Assembly: GCA_963709395.1 (NCBI GenBank) | Contig: CAVPWP010000005.1 | Coordinates: 1 to 64,000 of the forward strand | Source of the DNA: CAVPWP01 sp963709395 | GTDB lineage: Bacteria; Pseudomonadota; Alphaproteobacteria; Rhodobacterales; Rhodobacteraceae | Direction: 5' to 3' | Length of the DNA: 64,000 nt | Part shown: piece after piece, positions 1 to 8,082 of the stretch | Layout: each line of letters opens with the position of its first letter | Position numbering within the stretch: position 1 is the stretch's first letter | Made by a program: the position numbers and the translations under genes | Notes under the pieces: generated by a model | Databases searched by the model: none | Told to the model about the DNA's origin: nothing | What the model saw: only the letters and a program-made list of their open reading frames with translations

Positions 1-1
1 C

Positions 2-415
2 TCATGTTCGCCCCCGGAACGACTTGGTGGTCCGGGTAATGGCGCGGGGTCCGGGGTTCGTCAGCCGGAGAAGGGACGACAGGCCGGAACGGCGGCGGAC
101 CTCGATCACGCCTTCGCGCTCTAGGTGGTTGACGGCGTTGCGCCGGGACGAACGGGGTACAAGCCCAGCGCGGTTGGCAAGTCCGCCCGACATGCGATAC
201 CAGCCGCCCGCCTCGTCCTCGTCCCACGAACGATAGGCGAAGTGCAGAGCGATGAGCAGGCGCCACGGCCCCGGAAATACCGACCACGCTGACTGCGGGA
301 TGATGGCGTAGAGCGCGGGCCGTGCGGTCTCGGGCGCGAGCTCGGCCCCCGAGATGCATTCGACCTCGATCACCTGCCCCGTGACTGAGTCGAGTTCGGT
401 GGACTTCCTCGGCAT
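2..415 (-). CDS. Winged-helix/HTH-like protein of the integrative element
   Basis: A 137-residue protein of unknown function. Residues about 30-120 look like a winged helix: helical segments around PGPWRLLIALHFAYRSW and SGGLANRAGLV, then a recognition-type helix (RRNAVNHLEREGVIEV) and a short wing. A DNA-binding role, either transcriptional or as a replication initiator, is inference. The ATG at 415 is preferred over an in-frame upstream ATG at 559 because a GGAGG lies about 10 bases before it and the upstream stretch runs through the repeat array at 508-561. It is the last gene of the minus-strand series in view and sits downstream of the polymerase, directly behind that operator-like array. 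Confidence 0.55.
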   Translation of the reverse strand: MPRKSTELDSVTGQVIEVECISGAELAPETARPALYAIIPQSAWSVFPGPWRLLIALHFAYRSWDEDEAGGWYRMSGGLANRAGLVPRSSRRNAVNHLEREGVIEVRRRSGLSSLLRLTNPGPRAITRTTKSFRGRT

Positions 416-507
416 CAGCGGAGGTCCTCCGGGCGGGTCTCGGGGGGGTGTATCTGGGCGGAGCCTAGCAATAAGCCATTCCATATAGAGACTGGCGTGC
501 CAGATAG

Positions 508-561
508 ATGGCACGGCGGCGTGTAGATATGGCACGGTACCGTGCCATTGTAATGGCACGG
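508..561. promoter_or_regulatory. Palindromic/direct repeat array, ATGGCACGG motif
   Basis: The 9-mer ATGGCACGG occurs at 508-516, 529-537 and 553-561. Its inverse occurs at 540-548, so 529-548 is a perfect 20-base palindrome. A degenerate inverse half (GGCGTGCCA) lies near 494-502. The array sits between the stop of the polymerase gene (579) and the start of the HTH gene (415). It is therefore either the operator of that gene or an iteron-like replication site. The repeats are directly visible; the function is inferred. Confidence 0.6.
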
Positions 562-578
562 TTGGGGGGCGGTGAATT

Positions 579-2381
579 TCATGCCTTCTGGCCTCCGTCG
601 AGAGGGTGCTCCGGGAGCCCGCAGACCCGCATCACGGTGTTCCACATCCCGACCCCGCGCTTCATGTCCATGAAGCGGTCGGGCGCCCGGGTCACGTCGG
701 CGTCGATGCGGCAGGCGTGGCCGTGGAGGAGGTCCCGGCAAGCCTGAGCCATGATCCCGCGCGACAGCTCGACGGTGTCGTCGATGTCCGGCTCGGGCGC
801 CTCGATCAGGATCGCGTCGTGGATGGGCGCGCAGATCTTTACGCCGGTCTTCATCAGCCGAACGGCGGAGAGGCGGAGGATGTCCGCGCCCGCCGACTGC
901 ATCGGCCAGTTCAGGATCGACCGGGGGTTCGCGTCGGTCCCGATGCCCTGCCGAAACTGCCAGCCCATGGGCGTCGAGATCAGGCCGCCGGCGAGCACGT
1001 TGTCTACGTTCGCCTCGGCCCAAGCCCAGAAGGTGCGGTAGACCTCGCGGTGGAGCGTGAGAAGCTCGCGCGCCTCGAGGTGCATGATCCCGGCGCGCTG
1101 GGCCATCCCGTAGGAGCTCATGCCGTACTGCGTGCCGAGCACGATGGCCTTGCAACGGTCGCGCACCGCCTCGTGCGACTTCTTCGTCGCGTCGGGCGGG
1201 GCGAGGCCGGCGTCCTTGGCGAATTGCAGATACGGGTCGCCGCTCTCGTACGCCCGGAGCATCGCCTCATCCCCCGAAAGCGCGGCGGCGATCAGAAACT
1301 CCTGGCTCGCGAAGTCGAGGTAGCCGATTGCGGTCCCGGGCTCCGGCTTGATGAAGCCCCGGATCCAGACAGCCGCGCCGAACACCGCGCGGGAGTTCGA
1401 CGGCTGGTTGCGGCCGGTCTTGGAGCGGAAGGGGCTCAGCAGCGTGCGGTTACGGCCGTCGGGCCCCACTGTGAGGGAATTCAGGCGGAGCTCGCCTAGC
1501 GCGTGACGCAGTTCCCGGAGGGCGGACACCCGGGGATAGGCGCGGGCCATTGAGCGAAAGGTGTCGTCGTCCAGCGCGAGCTGGCCGGTATCGAGGCGCG
1601 GCCACGGGATCCGGTGCTCGGCCAAGAAGACGGCGAAGCGGTCGCGCTTGAAGGAGAGACCGTCGAAGACGCCATAGTCCTTGTCGACCTCGGCGATCAG
1701 CGCCTCTTGGATCCCGCCCCAGTTCGCGCGAACCGCCTCGAGGCGCTCGACGTCGATGGGGATCCCGTTGTGCTCCATCGTGGCGACGGCGCCCATGTAT
1801 CGGCCGCGCCAGACCGCGTGATTTGCCCGCTGCGGCGTCTCGAGGATCGCGGGGGCCATGGCCTCGAGGAGCGGGCGAAGGAGGCGGACGTCGCTTGCGC
1901 AGTACTCGAGGATCTCCCGACGCTGCCCCTCGTCCCACGGGCCGCCCGACATGATCAGCTCGCGCATGGTCTCCTTCTCCTCCGTGCCCATCGTCGGGAC
2001 GTCGTAGTGCCGCGCCGCGCCGAGGAGGCTCTGGCCGTGCAGGAGGCGGAGGCCGTTCGTGATGGTGCGAAATTCGGCGAAGAGGTCGAGGACGTTGCGT
2101 GGGAGTTCCCAGCCCAGCGCGCGGAAACAACCAAGTTCGGCCGATGCGAAGTAGGCGACCATGCAGGATCGCGGACCCACGTCGAAGGGCGCGCGGTCCA
2201 AGGCGGCGAGTTCGTCTTCCCAGAGCGCGATCTCGCGTCCGGTGAAGAGCTCCTCCGCCACCATGCAGACGACCCGGGGGACGCATCCCCCGGGCTCTAC
2301 GAACTCGAAATCGACCAGCCAGACCTCATCGAAGTGGGCGGTGAGGGCCATGCTCGTGAGGGCATGGCGGTCGAGCGGCAT
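579..2381 (-). CDS. Phage-type family-A DNA polymerase (PolA-like)
   Basis: A 600-residue DNA polymerase with an N-terminal 3'-5' exonuclease and a C-terminal palm. The exonuclease carboxylates are visible as DFEF (near residue 24), NVLDLF (ExoII) and YCASD (ExoIII). Polymerase motif A is GYLDFASQEF, motif B is RDRCKAIVLGTQYGM and motif C is APIHDAILIEA. There is no 5'-nuclease domain and the length is short compared with bacterial Pol I (about 930), as in phage and plasmid enzymes. It starts one base after the stop of the upstream gene, so it is co-transcribed in the element operon. A second in-frame ATG at 2351 is possible. The likely role is replication of the excised element. Confidence 0.88.
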   Translation of the reverse strand: MPLDRHALTSMALTAHFDEVWLVDFEFVEPGGCVPRVVCMVAEELFTGREIALWEDELAALDRAPFDVGPRSCMVAYFASAELGCFRALGWELPRNVLDLFAEFRTITNGLRLLHGQSLLGAARHYDVPTMGTEEKETMRELIMSGGPWDEGQRREILEYCASDVRLLRPLLEAMAPAILETPQRANHAVWRGRYMGAVATMEHNGIPIDVERLEAVRANWGGIQEALIAEVDKDYGVFDGLSFKRDRFAVFLAEHRIPWPRLDTGQLALDDDTFRSMARAYPRVSALRELRHALGELRLNSLTVGPDGRNRTLLSPFRSKTGRNQPSNSRAVFGAAVWIRGFIKPEPGTAIGYLDFASQEFLIAAALSGDEAMLRAYESGDPYLQFAKDAGLAPPDATKKSHEAVRDRCKAIVLGTQYGMSSYGMAQRAGIMHLEARELLTLHREVYRTFWAWAEANVDNVLAGGLISTPMGWQFRQGIGTDANPRSILNWPMQSAGADILRLSAVRLMKTGVKICAPIHDAILIEAPEPDIDDTVELSRGIMAQACRDLLHGHACRIDADVTRAPDRFMDMKRGVGMWNTVMRVCGLPEHPLDGGQKA

Positions 2382-2382
2382 G

Positions 2383-3084
2383 TCACATGCCCCCGAGCTG
2401 GCGCAGGACCGGGTGGTCCATGCGGTCGACGAGGCGCCCGTCCCCGAAGGCGATCTTGAGCATCTCCGGGAAGGTGATCTTGGGCCACACGGGATCCGGA
2501 ATGTGGGCCGAGGTCACGACGTCGTAAGCGCCCGTCTGCATGTTCGCGGTCATGCGAACCCAGCTGCGCTCGGCGAGCTCGGCGGCCTTGCGCGCGGTGA
2601 TGCCCCACGTCGTGTCGCGGCGACCCATCAGCTCGTCGGGCATGGGCAGCGGCCAGAGGTAGATCGCCCCCGAGCGCGTCAGGCAGGGGACGAGCTTCAC
2701 CAGCTTCGTCTCGCCAGGGATCTCCGGCCAGATCGGGCGGGTCACAAGGTAGGTCTCGCGCTCCGCCTCGAGCTTGATGACACGGGCGTCGAGACGGAAC
2801 GCGGGTTCGGGATGCGCCCGGAAAAACTCCTGCTTCCCGGGCTTGTCGACGGGGATGTGCAGGATCGGCTTCTCGATCCCAAGGTCTTCCGCGCTCGTGC
2901 CGGCGACGGACAGGTTGTCGAGAGAGAACGGGTCCTCGCCGCCGACAGGCGTCTCGCCGCCGGATGTCGCGTAAGCGCCGTTCGCCTTCGCGGGCTTCTC
3001 GGCTTCGGCCGAGGGTTCGGGGGTCGTCATGTCCGGTGTCTCCTTCGTGGTTTCCGGTTTCGGGGTCGGGGTGCGGCGGGTCAT
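2383..3084 (-). CDS. Unknown protein upstream of the element polymerase
   Basis: A 233-residue protein that I do not recognise. The first 70 residues are rich in P, T, E, K and A and probably disordered. Residues about 70-230 form a compact domain with repeated W and P (RPIWPEIPGETKLVKLV, GAIYLWPLPMPDE, DPVWPKITFPEM). The start at 3084 is chosen because the ATG overlaps the upstream stop (ATGA) and GGGAGG lies 9 bases before it; an in-frame ATG at 3111 is less likely. Its place directly in front of the polymerase suggests an accessory replication role (for example a single-strand binding or loading factor), but nothing in the sequence proves this. Confidence 0.65.
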   Translation of the reverse strand: MTRRTPTPKPETTKETPDMTTPEPSAEAEKPAKANGAYATSGGETPVGGEDPFSLDNLSVAGTSAEDLGIEKPILHIPVDKPGKQEFFRAHPEPAFRLDARVIKLEAERETYLVTRPIWPEIPGETKLVKLVPCLTRSGAIYLWPLPMPDELMGRRDTTWGITARKAAELAERSWVRMTANMQTGAYDVVTSAHIPDPVWPKITFPEMLKIAFGDGRLVDRMDHPVLRQLGGM

Positions 3085-3341
3085 TTCGATGCGCCTCCCT
3101 GTGCGAGCCACCGTGCGGTGGCGCGGATCTCGGCGATGTCGCGAGCCAGGCGCTCAAGGTCGCCGTACAGGGACGCAACGTCGGGGCGGCCGGTGAGGGC
3201 GCGTGTGGCGGCGATGGCGTCCTGCACCGCGCGATCGGCGCCGTGCATTGCGGTGTCGACGGCGCGGCCGGTCTGCGCCGTGAGCGACGTGCGGGGCGCC
3301 GGTGCGGTCGACACGCGGCCAAGAGGGCGGGTGCGATTCAT
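3081..3341 (-). CDS. Small hypothetical protein (86 aa)
   Basis: An 86-residue protein with a basic, disordered start (MNRTRPLGRVSTAPAPRTS) followed by an amphipathic helical part (RAVDTAMHGADRAVQDAIAA, then DLERLARDIAEIRATARWL), which suggests a small coiled-coil or helix-bundle protein. It overlaps both neighbours by ATGA stop/start junctions and has GAGGAG seven bases before the ATG, so translational coupling makes it a real gene despite its size. No function is recognised. Confidence 0.6.
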   Translation of the reverse strand: MNRTRPLGRVSTAPAPRTSLTAQTGRAVDTAMHGADRAVQDAIAATRALTGRPDVASLYGDLERLARDIAEIRATARWLAQGGASK

Positions 3342-3535
3342 AGCGGCACTCCTCGGCTGGCTTTGCGCAGGTCGGCGAGCAGCCGACGCTGGGCGCGGTG
3401 GTCCGACGGCGTGCTGCCGGTGAGGATGGGCGGCAGGCTCTCGTGAACGAGGCGGAGGTGGCCGCCCCGGGTGTGCTCGACGCGGCGATAGAAGGCGGCG
3501 GCGAGGCGAGCGACATCGCGGATGCGGCGCTTCAT
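3338..3535 (-). CDS. Small basic hypothetical protein (65 aa)
   Basis: A 65-residue, strongly basic, largely helical protein (MKRRIRDVARLAAAFYRRV at the start, DHRAQRRLLADLRKASRG near the end). The ATG at 3535 has GAGG about eight bases upstream, and the stop overlaps the next start (ATGA). A longer version upstream is possible but lacks a good start codon. Coupling to its neighbours supports expression. The charge pattern would suit nucleic-acid binding, but no family is recognised. Confidence 0.5.
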   Translation of the reverse strand: MKRRIRDVARLAAAFYRRVEHTRGGHLRLVHESLPPILTGSTPSDHRAQRRLLADLRKASRGVPL

Positions 3536-3636
3536 GCCGCCGACCTCGTTGCCCGCGAGGGCGGATTCCGGTATTGACAGGCCATGGTCTTCTCCTTTGG
3601 TCGGGGGTTGGCTGGTGACAGGGGGCCGGGCGCGCA

Positions 3637-3924
3637 TCACGTGCCCGGCCCTTTTGCTTCGGGGCCGCCGTTCTGGGCGGCGATGAAAGCCAAGACATCC
3701 GAATAGCGATAGCGAACAGCGCCGCCTACACGCGTTACGCGGGGGCCGCGCCCGTCGGCGCGCCACGCCTCGAGCGTGCGCTCGGAGACCATTAGCAGGC
3801 CGGCGAGGTGCTTGGTGTCGAGGAGTTGGTCCGGGGCGGGTCGTTGCGGGATGACCGCGAGTTCAGCCTCGATCTCGAGGTTCAGCCGCTTGATCGCGTC
3901 GAGGAGGAGGTTGTCGCGTGGCAT
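3637..3924 (-). CDS. AlpA/excisionase-like helix-turn-helix protein
   Basis: A 95-residue protein with a MerR-like HTH_17 fold at about residues 33-85. DTKHLAGLLMVSERTLEAWR is the helix-turn-helix, GRGPRVTRVGGAVRYRYSD the wing, and VLAFIAAQN the closing helix. This layout is typical of AlpA-type activators and recombination directionality factors that sit beside phage-type integrases. An AAGGA lies six bases before the ATG. It is separated from the integrase by one gene, which fits a role in excision control or in regulating the operon; which of the two cannot be told from sequence. Confidence 0.8.
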   Translation of the reverse strand: MPRDNLLLDAIKRLNLEIEAELAVIPQRPAPDQLLDTKHLAGLLMVSERTLEAWRADGRGPRVTRVGGAVRYRYSDVLAFIAAQNGGPEAKGPGT

Positions 3925-4005
3925 CGCCGATCCTTCATTCGGTTCGGCTTCCCATTTGGTCGATTTCGCAGGTGCCCCCCAATAGGGCCAAAGGGGGGCA
4001 GTCCC

Positions 4006-4587
4006 TCAGCCAAGAGAATTCCGGATGTTCTCGGCGCGGCGGACCAAACTGACGACCCGTTCTTTTAGGGCTAACTCGGCGTCACCGTGCTTGCCGGCGA
4101 GACCCTGCCGCTGGAGCCGCTCGCGCAAGTCTTCAAGCGCATATGTGTGGCCCACCGCACGTCCGGGACGCTGGTGTTCCTTCCCCCCCCGTGCCCAGTT
4201 CTCTACCTTTCGGGCGCTCGCCACGGCCTTGCCCGCCCAGCCCGAGATGCGGCTGAAGCTTTTCCTCCGCGACAGGCCATAGTCCTCGTGCAGGATGTCG
4301 GCGGCGGCGCCGAGCATCACGTTGAGCGCCTCGTCTTCCAATTCATTGTGGTGGCCACCCCAGACGAGCGGGTCGCGAAGAGCCTTGTCGCGGTCCAGCC
4401 CGAAGAGGGCGAAGGCCCCGTCAAGCTCCCCCCGCTGCACGATCTCGGGATCCAGCGCCGAGATCGCGCGAAACATGGCAGCGGCCTCCATCAGGGCGCG
4501 CTCACGTCCTCGGGGCTTTTCGTGGAGGAGACGCACGTCGTTCCGAAGACGTTCGCGGATGAAGCGCAGGTGCGAGTCTCCGTTCAC
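4006..4587 (-). CDS. Unknown protein coupled to the integrase
   Basis: A 193-residue, charged, mainly helical protein of unknown function. I choose the GTG at 4587 because it overlaps the integrase stop (GTGA) and has GGAGG seven bases upstream; an in-frame ATG at 4605 has poorer spacing. Segments of note are the N-terminal SHLRFIRERLRNDVRLLHEK helix and a C-terminal helix ERVVSLVRRAENIRNSL. The overlap with int means the two proteins are made together, which suggests a role in integration/excision or early control, though no domain is recognised. Confidence 0.6.
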   Translation of the reverse strand: MNGDSHLRFIRERLRNDVRLLHEKPRGRERALMEAAAMFRAISALDPEIVQRGELDGAFALFGLDRDKALRDPLVWGGHHNELEDEALNVMLGAAADILHEDYGLSRRKSFSRISGWAGKAVASARKVENWARGGKEHQRPGRAVGHTYALEDLRERLQRQGLAGKHGDAELALKERVVSLVRRAENIRNSLG

Positions 4588-5813
4588 TGGACCGCCTCCA
4601 TCCATGCGACCTCGAGCTTGTCCTGGCTCTCTCGCCGCTGCTCCTCGAACTCGGCGTGGTTGTAACGGGCCTCAAGCCCGGGCCGCGCGTGCGCGATCAT
4701 CAGTTCGGCGACATCCACGTCCACGCGCAGCTCGGCCAACGCAGTGCGATAGCCCCGGCGGAGGCCGTGTAGCTGGACGGGCCGGCCCATGGCGGCAGAG
4801 ACGGGCGCGAGGCGGCGGGACCATCCCGTCATCGGCACGTCGCCGCGCCCTGGAAATACAAGACCGCCGGCCGTGCGAGGGAGGCCCTCAAGAAGGCGCC
4901 GGGTGAGCGGTCCGAGGTAGACGGTGTGCGGGCGGGCGCTCTTCGCGTTAACCGCTGGGATCACCCATATCCCGGCCTCAAGGTCGATGTCAGCCCAGCG
5001 CGCGAGCGAAGCCTCACGACGGCGGAGGCCGACGAGGGCGAGGAGGCGGAGGAAGACGATGAAGCCGGGGTCAGTCGACGCCTCGGTCGCGGCCCAGAAG
5101 GTGGGCCATTCGGAGCGGCGGAGCGTCCACGTATTGGCGCGGCGCGTCTCGGCGGCCGCGCGGTCGGTTCTCGACGGCTTGGGCCCGGGCACCACGAGCG
5201 CTGGACACGGTTCGACCAGACCGCTGACGGTGGCCCACTTCGTCATCGCGCGGAGCCATTTTGCGTCGTCCGTCGCGGGCGCAAGACCACGATCCCGGTA
5301 GCTGCGCTCGATCCGTTCTGACCACTGGCGGAGCGACACGGTCGACATGGGCATGCCGCGCAAGCCCGTCGTCGCCCGGGCGAGGCAACGGGTGATCTTG
5401 TCCGCCGTGGCGGTGCCTCGTTCGGCATGATGGGCGATGTAGGCGTCGACAACCTTCCCGACCGGTGTCTCGGCACTGCGCTGGCGCGGGTCCTGCCCGA
5501 GGCGGAGTTGGGCGAGGATCTGGCGGGCGCGCTCTCGGGCCTCGGTCAGCGGCACGGCATCGGCCGGCCCGATCGTCACGTCGAGAACGGGGCGCCCGCG
5601 CCCCTTCCCAAGCCCGCCGCGCACGACGAACGACTTCGCGCCGGCCGGCGTCACCACGAGGTGAAGCCCCGGGACGGTCGCATCGGAGATGCGCTGGCGC
5701 TTCCTGGTCGGCGCGACCTCGGCGATGCGCTTGCTAGTGAGGGTAACCCGTTCGGCACGATGGCGGCGGGGCTTCGGTTCAGGGAACAGTACGACGTTGT
5801 CGGCGGGGGGCAT
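4584..5813 (-). CDS. int: Tyrosine-type site-specific integrase
   Basis: A 409-residue tyrosine recombinase of the P4/DUF4102-like class. The N-terminal arm-binding part contains ISDATVPGLHLVVTPAGAKS, followed by a core-binding SAM-like domain (about 110-220) and the catalytic domain. The catalytic set is visible: Arg in VGLRRREAS, His-x-x-Arg in LHGLRRGYRT, His in MIAHARPG and nucleophile Tyr384 in ARYNHAEF. The gene reads away from the tRNA-Pro fragment 170 bases upstream and heads the element's operon. A hairpin lies right before its ATG and there is no clear ribosome-binding site, so translation may be controlled. Confidence 0.93.
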   Translation of the reverse strand: MPPADNVVLFPEPKPRRHRAERVTLTSKRIAEVAPTRKRQRISDATVPGLHLVVTPAGAKSFVVRGGLGKGRGRPVLDVTIGPADAVPLTEARERARQILAQLRLGQDPRQRSAETPVGKVVDAYIAHHAERGTATADKITRCLARATTGLRGMPMSTVSLRQWSERIERSYRDRGLAPATDDAKWLRAMTKWATVSGLVEPCPALVVPGPKPSRTDRAAAETRRANTWTLRRSEWPTFWAATEASTDPGFIVFLRLLALVGLRRREASLARWADIDLEAGIWVIPAVNAKSARPHTVYLGPLTRRLLEGLPRTAGGLVFPGRGDVPMTGWSRRLAPVSAAMGRPVQLHGLRRGYRTALAELRVDVDVAELMIAHARPGLEARYNHAEFEEQRRESQDKLEVAWMEAVQ

Positions 5814-5818
5814 GGTCT

Positions 5819-5853
5819 GGTCTCGGTCGCTAGGTCTGGTGACAACCGAGACC
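5819..5853 (-). promoter_or_regulatory. Inverted repeat in the int leader
   Basis: A perfect 9-base inverted repeat (GGTCTCGGT at 5819-5827 and ACCGAGACC at 5845-5853, 17-base spacer) ends 5 bases before the int start codon. As RNA it would form a hairpin over the place where a ribosome-binding site should be. As DNA it is a good operator for a dimeric repressor. Either would let the element control integrase synthesis. The repeat is seen; its role is inferred. Confidence 0.55.
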
Positions 5854-5868
5854 TACCACGCCGCCAAT

Positions 5869-5887
5869 CCCATACCAACCCATACCA
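5869..5887. repeat. Tandem CCCATACCA repeats, possible arm-type sites
   Basis: CCCATACCA occurs at 5869-5877 and again at 5879-5887, i.e. with a 10-base period (about one helical turn). It lies between the integrase start and the tRNA-derived core. Short helically phased repeats in this position are commonly integrase arm sites or Xis sites. Function is inferred from position only. Confidence 0.4.
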
Positions 5888-5986
5888 CGCACCTGTGCTC
5901 CTACCGCACCGCACCGTACCGAAATGGATAAATATTGGGGTTTGCCCCAAAAACTCAGGGCCTCGCCGTACCCCCTCGTATCGAAA

Positions 5987-6039
5987 GCACTGTCTTCGGG
6001 AGGCAGGGGCCGGAGGTTCGAATCCTCTCACTCCGACCA
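5987..6039 (+). other. Attachment site: 3' fragment of tRNA-Pro(CGG)
   Basis: The sequence holds the anticodon arm (stem CTGTC/GGCAG, loop TTCGGGA, anticodon CGG), variable loop, T arm (GGAGG TTCGAAT CCTCT), acceptor 3' strand CACTCCG, discriminator A and encoded CCA ending at 6039. The expected 5' acceptor strand CGGAGTG and the D arm are absent; the match breaks off at GCAC near 5987. It is therefore not a working tRNA but the duplicated core left by integration into tRNA-Pro. An intact copy is expected at the element's other end. Confidence 0.85.
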
Positions 6040-6047
6040 GATTTCCC

Positions 6048-7224
6048 TTATGCGTTGGCCTTTCGCGCGGCTATGGCCTGCCCGGCGGCGACACCCGACG
6101 ACCAGGCCCACTGGAAGTTGTAGCCGCCCAGCCAGCCGGTGACGTCGACCGCCTCGCCGATGGCGTAGAGCCCCGGCACCGCTCCGCGCCTCCATCGTCT
6201 TCGAGGACAGCGCGTCGGTGTCGATGCCGCCCGCCGTGACCTCGGCCTTGGCGTAGCCTTCGGTCCCGGTCGGGTGGAAGGTCAGCGCCGACAGCACCTC
6301 CGCCGCGCCGTCGAGGTCATGATCGGAGACATTGGCAAGCTCGCGCACGATCCCGATCCTGCCGGACAGCGCCTCGGCCAGGCGTGCAGGCAGATGTTCG
6401 TTCAGGGCCGCCTTCAGATGCGCCCGCGGCATCCGGCGCCTTGCGGCTTTCAGCGTCGCCGCCGCGTCGGGCAGAAGGCACAGCGACACCGCATCCCCCG
6501 GCTGCCAGTAGGAGGACACCTGAAGGATCGCCGGGCCCGACAGCCCCTTGTGGGTGAAGAGTGCGGCCTCTTCGAAGGAAACGTCACGCACCCGCGCGAC
6601 GACCGGACAGGCAACGCCCGACAACTCGCGGAACATCACCTCGTCCGCGCCCAGCGTCAGCGGCACCAGCGCCGGGCGCGGGGGCACGACGGTCAGACCG
6701 AAGCGCCGCGCGATGTCATAGGCCACGCCCGTCGCGCCCATCTTCGGGATCGACGGCCCACCCGTGGCAAGGACAAGGGCGGGCGCGCTGGCCCCTGCGA
6801 CGCGAAAGCGCCCGTCGGCATGGCCGATCTCGCCGATCGGGGTGGAAAGACGGATCTCGACGCCGCCCTTGCGGCACTCGTCCAGCAGCATCGCCACGAT
6901 CTGCCTCGCCGAGCCGTCGCAGAAAAGCTGGCCCAGCGTCTTTTCGTGCCAGGCGATGCCGTGCGCCTCGACCAGCGCGAGGAAATCCCACTGGGTGTAC
7001 CGGCTGAGCGCGGATTTGGCGAAATGCGGGTTCTCGGACAGAAAGCAGCCGGACTCCGTTCCCGTGTTGGTGAAGTTGCAGCGACCGCCGCCCGAGATCA
7101 GGATCTTCTTTCCGGGCTTGTCGGCATGGTCGATGACGAGCACCCGCGCACCGGCCTGCCCCGCCGTGGCCGCCGCCAGAAGCCCGGCACCGCCGGCGCC
7201 AAGGATGATCGCGTCATACTCCAT
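6048..7224 (-). CDS. HI0933/BaiN-family FAD-dependent oxidoreductase (frameshifted)
   Basis: A flavoprotein of the HI0933/YhiN family (about 391 residues once corrected). The N-terminal Rossmann motif is ILGAGGAGLLAAATAGQAG, followed by the family signature GKKILISGGGRCNFTN and a central ATGGPSIPKMGATGVAYDIA. The reading frame breaks near 6185. Removing one base from the GCGCGG context restores the conserved end (PGLYAIGEAVDVTGWLGGYN, stop at 6048). This is the first chromosomal gene beyond the att site. The substrate is unknown for most members. The frameshift is probably a sequence error because both halves are well conserved. Confidence 0.85.
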
Positions 7225-7302
7225 GCGGGTCTTCTATCGCCGGCACCGGCCAGCGAAAAGCGTCCGCTTGCCCGGGCCGGGGAAGGCGGTTAGGCGGGGG
7301 TG

Positions 7303-8079
7303 ATGTTGTCCTATCAGCACATCTATCATGCCGGGAACCTGGCCGACGTGCACAAGCACGCGCTTCTGGCCTGGATGCTGAGCTATCTCGCGGCCAAGGA
7401 CAAACCCCTGACCTATATCGAAACTCATGCGGGCCGGGGTCTCTATCACCTCGATACGCCCGAAGCGGTCAAGACCGGCGAAGCGCAGTCGGGCATCGGC
7501 CGCCTTGCCGGCGCGTTCCCGGCCGAGCATCCTTATGCCCGATGCCTTTCCGAGGTGCGCGCGCGCTACGGCGATACCGCCTACCCCGGATCGCCGATGG
7601 TCGCGGCGCTGACCTTGCGCCGCACGGACAGCCTGCATCTCTTTGAGTTGCACCCGCGCGAACATGCCGAACTGGCGGAGGTCATGGCCCCCTATGGCGC
7701 CCGCGTGGCGAAGCAGGACGGATTCGACGCGGCCATGGCGCTTTGCCCGCCGACACCACGCCGGGGGCTTTTGCTGATCGACCCGTCCTATGAGGTGAAA
7801 GCCGACTACGCGACGATCCCGCGCTTCATCGCCGCGATCCGGCGCAAGTGGAACGTGGGCATCGTCGCGCTGTGGTACCCGATCCTCGCCGATGCCCGGC
7901 ACCATCCGATGGTCGAGGCGGTGCTGAGCGCCGATCCCGAGGCGTTGCGGAGCGAAGTGCCCTTCGGCCCCGTCCGCGCGGGGCATCGCATGATCGGGTC
8001 GGGGATGCTGGTCCTCAACCCGCCCTATGGCGCGGCCGACGAAGCCGCGCGGATCGAAGCGGTGTTCGGAACGCTTTGA
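7303..8079 (+). CDS. rlmJ: 23S rRNA m6A2030 methyltransferase RlmJ
   Basis: A 258-residue enzyme that methylates N6 of A2030 in 23S rRNA using SAM. Family hallmarks are the start MLSYQHIYHAGNLADVHKH, the SAM-binding ETHAGRGLYHL, and the catalytic motif IV as LLIDPSYEVKADY (DPSY form, as in N6-adenine methylases). Full length compared with the E. coli protein (280). The ATG at 7303 is preferred over a GTG one codon earlier because family members begin MLSY. It is divergent from the upstream flavoprotein and convergent with ggpS, with three bases between the stops. Confidence 0.93.
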   Translation: MLSYQHIYHAGNLADVHKHALLAWMLSYLAAKDKPLTYIETHAGRGLYHLDTPEAVKTGEAQSGIGRLAGAFPAEHPYARCLSEVRARYGDTAYPGSPMVAALTLRRTDSLHLFELHPREHAELAEVMAPYGARVAKQDGFDAAMALCPPTPRRGLLLIDPSYEVKADYATIPRFIAAIRRKWNVGIVALWYPILADARHHPMVEAVLSADPEALRSEVPFGPVRAGHRMIGSGMLVLNPPYGAADEAARIEAVFGTL

Positions 8080-8082
8080 GGG

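Larger units (their letters stand above)
1..6039. mobile_element. Right end of an integrative element in tRNA-Pro(CGG)
   Basis: Eight tightly packed minus-strand genes start with a tyrosine integrase and include an AlpA/Xis-like protein and a phage-type family-A DNA polymerase. They end, next to the integrase, at a 53-base fragment identical in plan to the 3' half of tRNA-Pro(CGG). This is the normal signature of integration into a tRNA 3' end. The left end, with the intact tRNA gene, lies outside the window. No capsid, terminase or conjugation genes are visible, so it could be a phage remnant, a satellite or another integrative element. The boundary at 6039 is well supported; the element type is inference. 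Confidence 0.8.

Noticed and set aside
5930..6039. Complete tRNA gene
   Set aside because: Only anticodon arm to CCA can be matched; the 5' acceptor strand and D arm are absent, so it is an att fragment.
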